64,000 nt of DNA from Hyphococcus flavus (GCF_028748065.1 NZ_CP118166.1:1-64000), one strand, 5' to 3'. Shown: positions 54,252-63,434, counted from the stretch's first letter. A program made the numbers and translations. Notes: a model not told the origin generated them from the sequence alone.

Positions 54252-57200
54252 TCAGCCGCAGCAATTGAGACATCGGCGACACTCGTGCGGGCGAACACGC
54301 CGGGCCGATACATATCTTCGATGACAGCGCCCGGCATCACGAACTCGCCTGGCGTTACTGCACGCACCACATAGGCTAGCGTGAAACGATTGCCACCCCG
54401 TATGTCGACAGCCGCCACGAACCGGTCGTCGCGCGCTTCAGCCACACGCGGGAACGAAAGCTCGCCAATCCATTTGTAGGGACCGCTATTGTTGCGCCCG
54501 CCGCCGTCTTCAGGTTTGAGGATCGTTTCAATTTCAAAACCCGCAGGGAGCAAGTCTGCAATCACGGTTGGATGTAAGCGCTGGTCCGCCGCCGTGCCTG
54601 TAATAACAACTACCAGCCTGTCATTTTGCCGGACGGCAGCAAGATTCGCCGGGCGGCCATCGCGCGTAGCGACACGCTTGGTCAACGTGAGACCCTGGTT
54701 GGCCGCAGGCGGAGCAGAGATAGGCGAACCCGATACGGTCAGAGAGCGGAAGATCTGTCCTTCCCCGTCATTTCGGTATGACACGCCATCAGCGATATCG
54801 TTTGCAGCCAGCGTGAAAGACGGCGCCGGCGGCAAGTCAGAAAGGCCTTGGTCATTAACAGAAAGCTCAACTTCGCCGCCTTCGCGCAACAGCGCCTGCG
54901 CCGCTAGCAGCGTGAAAGCTTTTTCCTGCGTGTGCATCCGGTTCGGGTCCTTCATGACCGAAATAAATTGTTCGGTTAGCGCTTCCGTCCTGCCGGATTG
55001 CCCAGCTTCAACTGCAAGCGCCAACACGCCGGCTACATCGCGCAAGTTTGTTTGATAATAATCGCCGCGATTCTGCCAGCCAAAAGCTGCGACTGCTTTT
55101 TCAAACGCGCTGCTCGCGCGCGCTTTATCGCCCATCATCGCCAGTGCCGCACCGATGTGTGCGCGAGCAAGCGGGCTTGGCGTTTCCTCCAGAAGCGCGT
55201 CATGGAAATAACGCAAGTCGGAAAGGTCAGCCTGACCAGCCCGCGCTAACACGTAAAGCGCATAGGCGGCTGACCGGCGACGCAGGTAGTCACGCGTATC
55301 ATTGTTATTCGTAAACTCCGGCACCGTCGTCTGGTAGCTCGCGAGATACCAGCGATCGATACGAGCCATGTCCTGCAGCGAGGAATAGGCACGCTCCAGC
55401 GCTTCGCTCGGCACGCCGTAGCCTTCGGCTTTTGCACGATAGAGGAAGTCCGTCACATACGCGCCAAGCCATGGCGAGGCCCAGCGATCATTAACCCGCC
55501 ACAAGCCAAAAGCACCGTCCGTCCCCTGACGGTTCAAAAGCTCATTCACGGCTTTTTGCACGCGCGGACGCACTTGACGTTCAGGCCCCCGGCCGATCTC
55601 GCCGCCAAGGACATCGACGAACAATAGCGGCATTGCGGAACTAGTTAGCTGTTCAGAGCACCCGTAAGGATAGCGGTAAAGCGCATCGAGAAGCGGCCCG
55701 GGTTCGACACCCCGCAGACGAGAGAATGAGACCGCAACCTCAGCCGAACCAGGCACGAATGGGTCCGTCACCGCTTTCGTCAGTTGGAAGGTCTCGCCTG
55801 GATCGAGAGCGGCTGTACGCACTTCGGTGACCGGGAAATACGGCGTGCGCGACTGGATCGGATAGGACCGTGAAACGCTGAACCCGCCTGGTCCGTCGAC
55901 GTTCATACTCACTGCGCCAATGCCCACCGCGCCGGTGGTGAAAGTGAACGCATGTGTCGTCTTCTCGCCTTGCGCGAGCGTAAATGTTTCGCTTGCCGAA
56001 AGGTCGACCGGCCCGTCGCCTGTAAGCGAGACGACATAGTCGCCAGCTTCGCCATCGACATTGTCAATCAATAACGTTGCTGTCGCCGTATCGCCGGGCG
56101 CGAGGAAGCGCGGCAATGCGAGTTCCGCCGGTACTGGATCGCGCACGGTTAACGGTTCCGACGTAGAGCCGAGCTTGTCTTTCGACCAGGCAACCGCCAT
56201 CAGGCGCAGTTCGCCGTTAAAGTCAGGCACTTCGATTGGGACTGTCGTCCGGCCGCCCTCACCGACCGTTACAGGACCTGAAAACAGCGCCACCGACTTT
56301 GTCGGCACAACCGTCAGGCCCTCGCCGCCGATGCCGTCGCCGCCGAACCGGGCGGCAGCGCCCAGATTGGCGTCGAGAATTCGTCCGTAGTCGTCACGAA
56401 TTGCAACGCCTAGGCGTTTTTTGCCATAGTAATAATCGACAGGATCGGGCGATGGGAATTTCGTCAGACGCAGGATGCCTTCATCCACCGCCGCCAGCGT
56501 CATCATCACGGTCGAACCAGACGCAGCGCCAGCCACGGTCACCGGCAGGTCCAGTTGCTGACGGGGGCGGAATACCTCGGGATCGTCAATGGATACTTCC
56601 AATTTGCGAGCCTTCATGTCGAACGGCACATAGGTAACCGCCATGGCGCGTCGCGGCACGGGACGGTCGCCCGGATCGCGCGGCGTCACAACGGTGGCCA
56701 TCACATAAAAGCCTGCGCCCCAACTCGGGTCCGTATCTATGATAATTTCCCGACCATTCGCGCCGACCTTCATGCGTTGAACAAGATGCACCTTGTCCGT
56801 TGCAATGGCGACGGTCGCTTCGCCCTCATAAGGAGGGTTGAGGAACAACCGCGCCCGCGAACCCGGCGTTACGTTGTCTGTCTGCAACGTCACAGCAGCC
56901 TGATCGGGAGTATCAGCGCCCGATGCATAGGAGCGCCAGCCCACATAAAAACGGATATCGCTCGCGGCTTTACCGCCTGCTTGCGTGACGGAAAGACGGT
57001 ACGTGCCCGGATCAACACGCTGATTGACGAGTGTAGCGATCTGCTCTGCGCTGGATGTGCCCCGTCCCTCAGCGATCAGGACATCACGGAAAGACCGGCG
57101 CCACCGCCACTGACCGTTTTCACGATACCAATCGAACCAGTAGTCTTCCTCGACCAGCTTCCATTCCAGCTCGCCTTCAACCGGCTGGCCTTGCCAGTCG

Positions 57201-59194
57201 AGCAGTACGGCGTTGACCGCCACTGTCTCACCCTGACCGAAACTACCGCCATCGCCGGCAAGCTTCAGCCCCACATAATGATCGTCGGGACGGACAGGAA
57301 TGCGCGCGGACTCGCGAACAACACGGCCGCCGGGTTCGACAACGCCGACGACAACATCTGCCCGCATGGGCGCGCCGTAATCTTTTGGCGCCGAGTCTAC
57401 GTTCAGCGCGACACTCGCCCTGCCTTCAGCGTCCGTCGTGGTGTTTGGAAGCGTCAGGAACCGCTCATCGAACCGGCCATTCACCGGTCCAAAACGGTAT
57501 CCTGAAAAATCCGGAAACGGGTTGGGGTCGAGGCGCAGACGCGCTTCCGCTTCCACAGCCAGACCGCTGGCCGGCGCGCCGTAAAGATAACGGCTTTCGA
57601 TGTTTAGCTCCCGCGCCGTACCCGGGCGAATGGGTGTAGTCTCTTCACCTTCGAGCGTGACTTCCAAACGCTGCGGGACAAAATCCTCTACCGAGAACTG
57701 CTCGGTTCCGACGAAGCCGTCGAGGCCATCCGCCGCCACCTGAATTTGCCACATACCGCGCGGCGCGGACGCCGGGACTTCATAATCAAAACTAAATCCG
57801 CCGATTTGGGTTTCATCGATACGAAGCTTTTGCGCTTCCGTATAATTAGGCCGGCGAATAGTGACCGTGAGCGGACGGTTGTCGATCGCGCGCCCAGCAT
57901 CATCTCGCAACAGTCCCGAGACGTGCACTGTTTCTCCCGGACGATAAATGCCGCGATCAAGATAGACATATGCATCGACTTTTGATGGCGCGTTGCGTCC
58001 GCCTACATCCCGGTCAGAAAGGTCAAGCGGCGCACGCGTCAGATCAAGCGCTGCGAAATCGTCCTGCGGCCCGTAGGCCATCAACATGTGCGGGGTCAAC
58101 GGATGGTCGCCATTGACTGCGGCGCCCTCAAAACGGACGCGCCCATCGGCATTGCTGACAGCACGCGCCAAAACTTCGTTGTTGTAAGCTATGAGCGACA
58201 GCTCCACGCCAGCCATGGCGCGCGCCGATGAAATTGAGCGGACAAAAACGTCAATGCCGTCGGAACCGGAATATGTCGTCAACGCCATATCGGTGAAGAC
58301 TACCCAGCGCCAGGCTTGCGCTGCCCGATATTCATCGGCGCCGGCGGAAACGTCTTTGATATGAACGAAATAGGCGCCTGGCTTTAACTGCTCCAGAGCC
58401 GCGCCTAGCGAAAAGACCGTAGTCTTCGTTTCGTTGCGCTCGCCTGTGGTGTCGAGTTTGCCTGTCCAGATTTTTACGCCGAGGTCTTTGCCGTCTTCCT
58501 GATCCCAGACATAGGAGTATTGTCCCTCGCCGCTGGCTTCTCCCGCAACGATATTCTTGCGCGCGAGTGTTCGATCAGAGACGCGGTAAACAGAAACTTC
58601 AACCTCTTCGACATTGACTGTTTCAATGCCCATGCCGTCAGCTTCCAGACGCGGAAGAATAACGCCGTCCCCCGCGAAGCCCGCATATGACGGTTTATCG
58701 CCAAACGCGACCACAACCTCTTCCGAGCGCTCAAGCCTTTCGTTCTTGCCGCTTGGCAGCCCGGCGCGCAAACGCACGCGATAATCCTTGTCGAATTCAA
58801 GACCGGCAAGGCAAAGTGAAGAACCGTCAACCTCGATCGCTGCGCCATCATCTGGCGTGATGCGCACAAAATCGCCGTAGTTAATGTCTCCGCTGTCGTT
58901 CAACTCGCGAGTAAACTGCAAGCAAGCCTTGGGGCTTTCCGTCCCGGTATCAAGGCGGAGCCGTCGATAAGCGAACGTCTTAATAACTTCTTCTTCCGGC
59001 CGCTCGGCCTCATCGCTCCTTCGTTCCTGGAAAGAGCGCCTGGGAGCGTCACCGCGGGTTTCACCTGTGACTACCTGCTGGGTGTTCGGCGCGCCTGACC
59101 CGGCGTCCGGGGCGATCGCCCTGCCGACCAGCAAACCAACGGCGAAGACCGCCAAAAATCCGCCCGCTAAAATAGCCCCTTGTCGCCGCGCCAT
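54248..59194 (-). CDS. Bacterial alpha-2-macroglobulin (YfhM-like)
   Basis: The start at 59194 (MARRQGAILAGGFLAVFAVG) lies seven bases after GGGAG; an ATG 51 bases upstream is less suited. The 1648-residue protein has an N-terminal TM segment but no lipobox Cys, unlike the E. coli lipoprotein. MG-type beta domains fill the first 1100 residues, including a DRGIYRPGETVHVSGLLRDD block. The thioester motif YGCSEQ lies near 1185, and a helical thioester domain (QDMARIDRWYLASYQTTVPE) follows. It traps attacking proteases in the periplasm, next to PBP1C, which repairs the wall. Confidence 0.93.
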   Translation of the reverse strand: MARRQGAILAGGFLAVFAVGLLVGRAIAPDAGSGAPNTQQVVTGETRGDAPRRSFQERRSDEAERPEEEVIKTFAYRRLRLDTGTESPKACLQFTRELNDSGDINYGDFVRITPDDGAAIEVDGSSLCLAGLEFDKDYRVRLRAGLPSGKNERLERSEEVVVAFGDKPSYAGFAGDGVILPRLEADGMGIETVNVEEVEVSVYRVSDRTLARKNIVAGEASGEGQYSYVWDQEDGKDLGVKIWTGKLDTTGERNETKTTVFSLGAALEQLKPGAYFVHIKDVSAGADEYRAAQAWRWVVFTDMALTTYSGSDGIDVFVRSISSARAMAGVELSLIAYNNEVLARAVSNADGRVRFEGAAVNGDHPLTPHMLMAYGPQDDFAALDLTRAPLDLSDRDVGGRNAPSKVDAYVYLDRGIYRPGETVHVSGLLRDDAGRAIDNRPLTVTIRRPNYTEAQKLRIDETQIGGFSFDYEVPASAPRGMWQIQVAADGLDGFVGTEQFSVEDFVPQRLEVTLEGEETTPIRPGTARELNIESRYLYGAPASGLAVEAEARLRLDPNPFPDFSGYRFGPVNGRFDERFLTLPNTTTDAEGRASVALNVDSAPKDYGAPMRADVVVGVVEPGGRVVRESARIPVRPDDHYVGLKLAGDGGSFGQGETVAVNAVLLDWQGQPVEGELEWKLVEEDYWFDWYRENGQWRWRRSFRDVLIAEGRGTSSAEQIATLVNQRVDPGTYRLSVTQAGGKAASDIRFYVGWRSYASGADTPDQAAVTLQTDNVTPGSRARLFLNPPYEGEATVAIATDKVHLVQRMKVGANGREIIIDTDPSWGAGFYVMATVVTPRDPGDRPVPRRAMAVTYVPFDMKARKLEVSIDDPEVFRPRQQLDLPVTVAGAASGSTVMMTLAAVDEGILRLTKFPSPDPVDYYYGKKRLGVAIRDDYGRILDANLGAAARFGGDGIGGEGLTVVPTKSVALFSGPVTVGEGGRTTVPIEVPDFNGELRLMAVAWSKDKLGSTSEPLTVRDPVPAELALPRFLAPGDTATATLLIDNVDGEAGDYVVSLTGDGPVDLSASETFTLAQGEKTTHAFTFTTGAVGIGAVSMNVDGPGGFSVSRSYPIQSRTPYFPVTEVRTAALDPGETFQLTKAVTDPFVPGSAEVAVSFSRLRGVEPGPLLDALYRYPYGCSEQLTSSAMPLLFVDVLGGEIGRGPERQVRPRVQKAVNELLNRQGTDGAFGLWRVNDRWASPWLGAYVTDFLYRAKAEGYGVPSEALERAYSSLQDMARIDRWYLASYQTTVPEFTNNNDTRDYLRRRSAAYALYVLARAGQADLSDLRYFHDALLEETPSPLARAHIGAALAMMGDKARASSAFEKAVAAFGWQNRGDYYQTNLRDVAGVLALAVEAGQSGRTEALTEQFISVMKDPNRMHTQEKAFTLLAAQALLREGGEVELSVNDQGLSDLPPAPSFTLAANDIADGVSYRNDGEGQIFRSLTVSGSPISAPPAANQGLTLTKRVATRDGRPANLAAVRQNDRLVVVITGTAADQRLHPTVIADLLPAGFEIETILKPEDGGGRNNSGPYKWIGELSFPRVAEARDDRFVAAVDIRGGNRFTLAYVVRAVTPGEFVMPGAVIEDMYRPGVFARTSVADVSIAAAE

Positions 59195-59373
59195 ATTCTT
59201 CTCCCGCCTAAAACGCTTCGCCCCTTGCCGGACACTGAACGCCAATTATGGCGGTTAATCAGCGGAAGGAAAACGATTTGAAGGAGAAATCGGGAAAATT
59301 CGGGCGTTTAGATGATTAAAGCCGGTTTAGGTGCGCTGCAAGATTGGCTAAGGTCGCCACGCGAGCGCATTCC

Positions 59374-59450
59374 GTCCCCGTAGCTCAGCAGGATAGAGCA
59401 CCAGATTCCTAATCTGGGGGCCACAGGTTCGAATCCTGTCGGGGACGCCA
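59374..59450 (+). tRNA. tRNA-Arg (CCT)
   Basis: A 77-base cloverleaf with acceptor GTCCCCG/CGGGGAC, discriminator G and encoded CCA. The D-arm is GTAGCTCAGCAGGATAGAGC, the anticodon loop TTCCTAA, and the T-arm TTCGAAT. The anticodon CCT reads AGG. Ten bases separate its 3' end from the stop of the convergent cupin-like gene. Confidence 0.96.
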
Positions 59451-59459
59451 AATAACCAC

Positions 59460-60725
59460 TCAAGCAGCGCGAGGAGCCATAATAGGTTGATAGATCGGCG
59501 CTTGCGTCAGCGCCGTGTAAAGCGTCTTGATGTTGTTAATATACTCATCTATCCGCGGATCCTGAGCATGATTTTCATGCACTTGTTTGCATATAGTCTC
59601 GATGTCGTGCTGGCCTGCAATCAATTTCAGGAAGAAATCACGAAAAGGCTGCGGTGTTTGCTCGCCTGTGTTTGGGTCTTTATTCAGTAAAAGGAGACCC
59701 ATCCAGTCAGCAATGAGAGCCGACGCATCATTATCAGCGCCAAGTTTCTGGGCGACAATATCGATAAGCTCTTCGATATTATCGCAGACATAGAGCGCGC
59801 TCACAAAAAATTTCAATTCCGGGTCGAGTTCCCCTTTATCCATTCGCTCGCGAAGCATGACTGTCATTTCATGCCGTGGAACGCTTATCAGCGAACGGCC
59901 AAGCAACTCCCACTCTTCGCCATACCGTTCCGCCATGATCGCCTGCGCGTGTTGCGGAATAGCGTGCCCTCGCTCGGCCAGTGTTCGAAAAAGGTAGTAT
60001 GTCTCCGGCAAGTTCGCCGTATTGGAAAACCCGGCTATCTCATCTGCAAACTTCAGTTCATCAACATAAAGCAACCATTCGAACGCGCGATAGCGCTCCA
60101 TCATGTTGCCATTGCTCATCTCACTCGGCTGGGAAATTGTCTCATAGGCGGCATGTGGCCGGTCAAACGTGAGTGTCAAACGCGAGCTCGGCGCTACGCT
60201 GTCCCTGCGAATGCTTACAGCAGCGCCCAATTTTCCGCCGTATGCCAGCGCATGGATAGTTCCCCCCGGCCCCGCTTCAACCTTTTGCACAAAACCGGCG
60301 CGCTGAATGCTGAGCGTCTCTGTTTTTACCTGACCGATACGAAAACTATGAGAAACATGGCGCGCCGTTTCAAAGCAATACGTTTTGTGCAGCGATTCAC
60401 CAGAGAGAACCTGATACGCTCCGTCCCATTCATGACTATGCGGCGCAGCGACGCGTGAATTCCAAAAGTGAAAAAATATCAGAAAATTTTCATACGATCC
60501 GCCGATAAATATACTCGGCGCGCCATGCGCTCTTGAAAGGCTTGCGCGCGCGCCTCTACGATTACAGAAATGCCGCAGAATATCTTCCGGTGACGTACGT
60601 TCATGAAATCCGATATTTTCGAGCGCTTGTACAGCACAGCCCGAAAAGTCCGTATTGCTGTATTTTGCTACAGCCCACTCTTTTTCCGTTTCTGCAGCCA
60701 GCTCGTCTATTAACGTATCCACCAA
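59460..60725 (-). CDS. Cupin-like 421-residue protein of peptide cassette
   Basis: No ATG opens this frame; a TTG at 60725 or GTG at 60722 follows a GGAG site. About residues 60-165 look cupin-like: IFIGGSYENFLIFFHFWNS, APHSHEWDGAYQVLSGESLH (HxH with adjacent Glu) and GTIHALAYGGKLGAAVSIRR (second His). This would bind Fe(II) or another metal. The C-terminal ~210 residues are helical (RYRAFEWLLYVDELKFADEI; FVSALYVCDNIEELIDIVAQ) and match nothing I know. It lies 87 bases downstream of the repeat-peptide gene in the same direction. A modifying enzyme or binding partner for that peptide is a reasonable inference. Confidence 0.7.
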   Translation of the reverse strand: MVDTLIDELAAETEKEWAVAKYSNTDFSGCAVQALENIGFHERTSPEDILRHFCNRRGARASLSRAHGAPSIFIGGSYENFLIFFHFWNSRVAAPHSHEWDGAYQVLSGESLHKTYCFETARHVSHSFRIGQVKTETLSIQRAGFVQKVEAGPGGTIHALAYGGKLGAAVSIRRDSVAPSSRLTLTFDRPHAAYETISQPSEMSNGNMMERYRAFEWLLYVDELKFADEIAGFSNTANLPETYYLFRTLAERGHAIPQHAQAIMAERYGEEWELLGRSLISVPRHEMTVMLRERMDKGELDPELKFFVSALYVCDNIEELIDIVAQKLGADNDASALIADWMGLLLLNKDPNTGEQTPQPFRDFFLKLIAGQHDIETICKQVHENHAQDPRIDEYINNIKTLYTALTQAPIYQPIMAPRAA

Positions 60726-60750
60726 CAGGCTCCATTCACGCGTGAAGAAT

Positions 60751-60778
60751 AGGAGGAAAGGGTGCGGCCTTTCCTCCT
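60751..60778 (-). promoter_or_regulatory. Hairpin between peptide gene and cupin-like gene
   Basis: Perfect 11-bp arms AGGAGGAAAGG and CCTTTCCTCCT with a six-base loop. It lies 34 bases after the peptide stop and 25 bases before the start of the cupin-like gene. On the minus strand it is not followed by a T run, so it is more likely an RNA-stabilising or attenuating hairpin that raises peptide over enzyme expression than a full terminator. Confidence 0.68.
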
Positions 60779-60812
60779 GAGCCTTCAGAATTTAAAAATC
60801 CTGATGATAAAT

Positions 60813-60947
60813 TTACGCGTATTCAAAGCTCGTGGAGCCGACTTGTGGTGCTGCAAAGTCGCACGATTGAGCGCTATCTGCGTATTCGAAGCTTGTTGAA
60901 CCAACATTTGTGGAACCGCTGAAAAGCAGCGAAACTAGGTTGATCAT
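60813..60947 (-). CDS. 44-residue repeat peptide, candidate RiPP/secreted-peptide precursor
   Basis: The ATG at 60947 follows GGAGG by five bases. The peptide starts MINLVSLLFSGSTN, a mildly hydrophobic leader-like part. It then carries VGSTSFEYA at residues 15-23, DSAQSCDFAAPQ as a linker with one Cys (residue 29), and VGSTSFEYA again at residues 36-44, ending at the C-terminus. It is the first gene of an operon with the cupin-like protein and diverges from an ABC exporter. A short coding gene with duplicated core-like motifs beside an exporter is typical of modified-peptide precursors. I know of no family with this motif. Confidence 0.75.
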   Translation of the reverse strand: MINLVSLLFSGSTNVGSTSFEYADSAQSCDFAAPQVGSTSFEYA

Positions 60948-61293
60948 TAAATCCTCCGTTTGTTGTTGGGAATGTCTAAGGCTCCTGGCATCAAGATAAA
61001 ATCTGCCCTTTTCAAAACCTTACGATTCGTACTATCTATCATTATACATGACCAAGTCAATAGGCTAAAGTGCACATAACGAGTATAGCCAAATATTGTT
61101 TACGCCTACCACCAGTGCGCTTCGCGACTTCCGAGCGGCACGCGTGTAACGATATTTTGATTATACGAATTGCAATTTCAGGACATTTCATAAGCAGGCG
61201 GAACTTCAGTCAGGTTTTTCGTTAGATGTTTCATTTTCCTGACATCGACTGACGAGAGCTCAGCATTCCGGCTGGCAGAAAAAGGCGAAAAGT
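60948..61293. other. Divergent intergenic region, peptide gene and ABC exporter
   Basis: These 346 bases are A/T-rich compared with flanking genes. TATAAT (61041-61046, minus strand) lies 94 bases upstream of the peptide start. TTGACT (61055-61060, minus strand) lies only eight bases further up, so they are not a standard promoter pair. Nothing coding was recognised. Both promoters, and possibly a shared regulator site, must be here. Confidence 0.55.
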
Positions 61294-63102
61294 ATGACTG
61301 TTCATCAAAGGGGGCGCCCGCAAGGCGATAATATAAAATCGGTTCAGTCGCTCTATCAGTTTTTCAAGCCATACAAACGCCTGATCGTATTCACGCTATT
61401 GCTCGTACTTCTTGCTGCAGTTTTCCCACTACTTGTGCCGCTTGCTGTCAGATTTTTTGTCGATTGCGCGCTTACCCCCTCTACGACCGCTGAGGCCTGC
61501 CGGCTTTACCCTGGCGGCCCAATCCAAACGCCGCAGTCCTTGTTGATGATCATATTCGGTGTCGCCGTTGTCACCGGCGCAGTCATGGCGGCCCGCATCT
61601 ATGTTGTGGAAAAAGCGGGCGCCAAGATAGCGCTCGGCCTACGCGACAAAACCTTCACCCACGTCATTGGGCTGCAACGCAGCTTCTATGATCGTTCTAA
61701 CCCAGGCGAATTGCTTTCACGCATAATCGTTGACCCAGGCGGTGTTCAGGTGGTGATAGTCAACGCTATCGCCGGAGCAGCGGGCAGCATTATTTTGTTT
61801 ACTCTCGCTGTCCTCTTGATGCTCATTACCCATTTGCAACTCGCCACGCTGGCTTTAGCTACAGCCCCAGTAATCTTGTTGCCCGTCATCATACTTGGCA
61901 AGCCGTTTCGAGACTTGGCCCGCGAAGCACAAAACATGGCGGCCGAGGCAAGCCGTATCGCCAGTGAAAACCTGAACACAATGGATGTCGTGCGTTCATT
62001 CGCGGCAGAAAATACCGCACAACGAAATTTCCGAAACGTACTCAACGCAACATATAAACTGACTTTAAAAAGAGGGGCGCTAAACGCCTGGATGAATGCC
62101 GTAGCACGGCCCATTTTCTTTGGTTGGGTAATCGGTCTCTTGTGGTTCGGGTTTTCACTAATAGAACAAGGTAAGTTAACGCCCGGCCTACTCGCTCAGT
62201 TCGCAATCCTCGCTGTTATGGCCGGAAGCGCTGCCGCTTCACTAACCAATGTCTGGGCTGAACTACTCCGTCTTGCCGGCGCTACGGAACGACTTACAGA
62301 GTTGTTAAGCGAACAGAACGACATCAAGCCGCCAAATAAACCGCATTCTCTCCCAGCTACCGTAACAGGCGCTATCACTTTCCAGAACGTTATATTTCAT
62401 TACCCCTCTCGGCCAGACCGGACTGTCTTTGATCAACTATCGCTCGAGATAAAAGCTGGCGAAACTCTCGCCATTGTGGGGCCCTCGGGAGCAGGCAAAA
62501 GCACGTTGTTTCATCTACTCTTACGCTTTTATGATCCGGTGAGCGGCGTCATTACATTGGACGGGATCGACCTTCGCCATTTCGACCCTGGCGCGTTGAG
62601 AAAGCAGTTTGCTGTAGTTCAGCAAAACGCTCCGCTTTTTTCAGGCAGCGCTTACGAAAATATTCGCTACGGTCGCCCTGACGCCAGCGATAGCGACGTT
62701 ATCGCAGCCGCGAAAGCCGCTATAGCGCATGATTTTATTGAAGCCCTGCCCCAAGGATACCGGACTAATCTCGGCGCCATGGCCAGCAATCTTTCAGGCG
62801 GACAAAAACAGAGAATCGCAATTGCAAGGGCTCTCATTTGCGACGCTCCTATCGTACTCCTTGATGAAGCCACAAGCGCGATAGATTCCGAAAGCGAAGC
62901 GGCATTTCAAAAAGCATTTGAAACGTTGCAAGAAAACAAAACCACCCTAGCCATCGCTCATAAGCTTTCCACAATCCAGAATGCAGACAGAATTATTGTT
63001 CTAGAGCATGGCGCCGTCGTGGATAGCGGTGCACACAAAACGCTTCTGCAACGAAAGGGGCTATACGCCAAAATGGTCGAGGCGCAGCTTTTAAAGCCCT
63101 GA
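61294..63102 (+). CDS. ABC exporter, MsbA-type (TMD-NBD fusion)
   Basis: A 602-residue half-transporter. Six TM segments occupy about residues 28-330. The nucleotide-binding domain has Walker A IVGPSGAGKSTLFHLLLRFY (about 391-410), Q-loop VVQQNAPLFSG, signature NLSGGQKQRIAIARALICDA (near 505-524), Walker B IVLLDEATSAIDSESEA and H-loop IAHKLST. No N-terminal peptidase domain (C39) is present, so any leader must be removed by another enzyme or not at all. Type B exporters of this form carry lipids, drugs or peptides. Divergence from the repeat-peptide gene suggests it exports that product. Confidence 0.87.
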   Translation: MTVHQRGRPQGDNIKSVQSLYQFFKPYKRLIVFTLLLVLLAAVFPLLVPLAVRFFVDCALTPSTTAEACRLYPGGPIQTPQSLLMIIFGVAVVTGAVMAARIYVVEKAGAKIALGLRDKTFTHVIGLQRSFYDRSNPGELLSRIIVDPGGVQVVIVNAIAGAAGSIILFTLAVLLMLITHLQLATLALATAPVILLPVIILGKPFRDLAREAQNMAAEASRIASENLNTMDVVRSFAAENTAQRNFRNVLNATYKLTLKRGALNAWMNAVARPIFFGWVIGLLWFGFSLIEQGKLTPGLLAQFAILAVMAGSAAASLTNVWAELLRLAGATERLTELLSEQNDIKPPNKPHSLPATVTGAITFQNVIFHYPSRPDRTVFDQLSLEIKAGETLAIVGPSGAGKSTLFHLLLRFYDPVSGVITLDGIDLRHFDPGALRKQFAVVQQNAPLFSGSAYENIRYGRPDASDSDVIAAAKAAIAHDFIEALPQGYRTNLGAMASNLSGGQKQRIAIARALICDAPIVLLDEATSAIDSESEAAFQKAFETLQENKTTLAIAHKLSTIQNADRIIVLEHGAVVDSGAHKTLLQRKGLYAKMVEAQLLKP

Positions 63103-63177
63103 CACGGCTACTGACGCCAGCCACGCGGCCGTAAACTTCATTTTCAAGGTGACTGCTATAACCGCTTATGACTACGC

Positions 63178-63376
63178 ATGCGTTTTCTAGAAACGCACGC
63201 CGCCTTGCTATCGATAACCTCAGCTTTGCTATTTCTAATCCCTATTGCTTTTTTTAGGCGGTATCGCGCTGATCGCATTTTTCTGGTCCGTAAAATCTGG
63301 TCAATGTGACGACAAAGACAGCGCCGCTGAACAGGTTCTGTTGGACGACGGTCTGGATGAAGACCGAAACGCTTAG
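63178..63376 (+). pseudogene. ccoS: cbb3-oxidase assembly protein CcoS, frameshifted at T7
   Basis: The ATG at 63178 starts MRFLETHAALLSITSALLFL, ending in IPIAFF at a run of seven T (63249-63255). From there frame 0 becomes RRYRADRIFLVRKIWSM and stops. In the +1 frame the protein continues GGIALIAFFWSVKSGQCDDK ... VLLDD, an exact CcoS/FixS pattern. With six T the reading would be IPIAFLGGIALIAFFW, a continuous CcoS. It is either a sequencing/assembly error or a true inactivating slip. The N-terminus is longer than usual, so the start may be later. No other cco genes are in view. Confidence 0.78.
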
Positions 63377-63434
63377 ATAATAGCCGTTTTCGTGTATATA
63401 CGTCGCGTAGAAACGTTAACCCGAGTATGCCCGA

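Noticed and set aside
56555-57505. A 316-residue open frame opposite the alpha-2-macroglobulin gene
   Set aside because: High-GC shadow of a long, clearly conserved gene; its sequence is low in recognisable motifs.
61035-61065. TTGACT and TATAAT as the promoter of the repeat-peptide gene
   Set aside because: The two hexamers are only eight bases apart, too close for a sigma-70 promoter. TATAAT alone is weak evidence.
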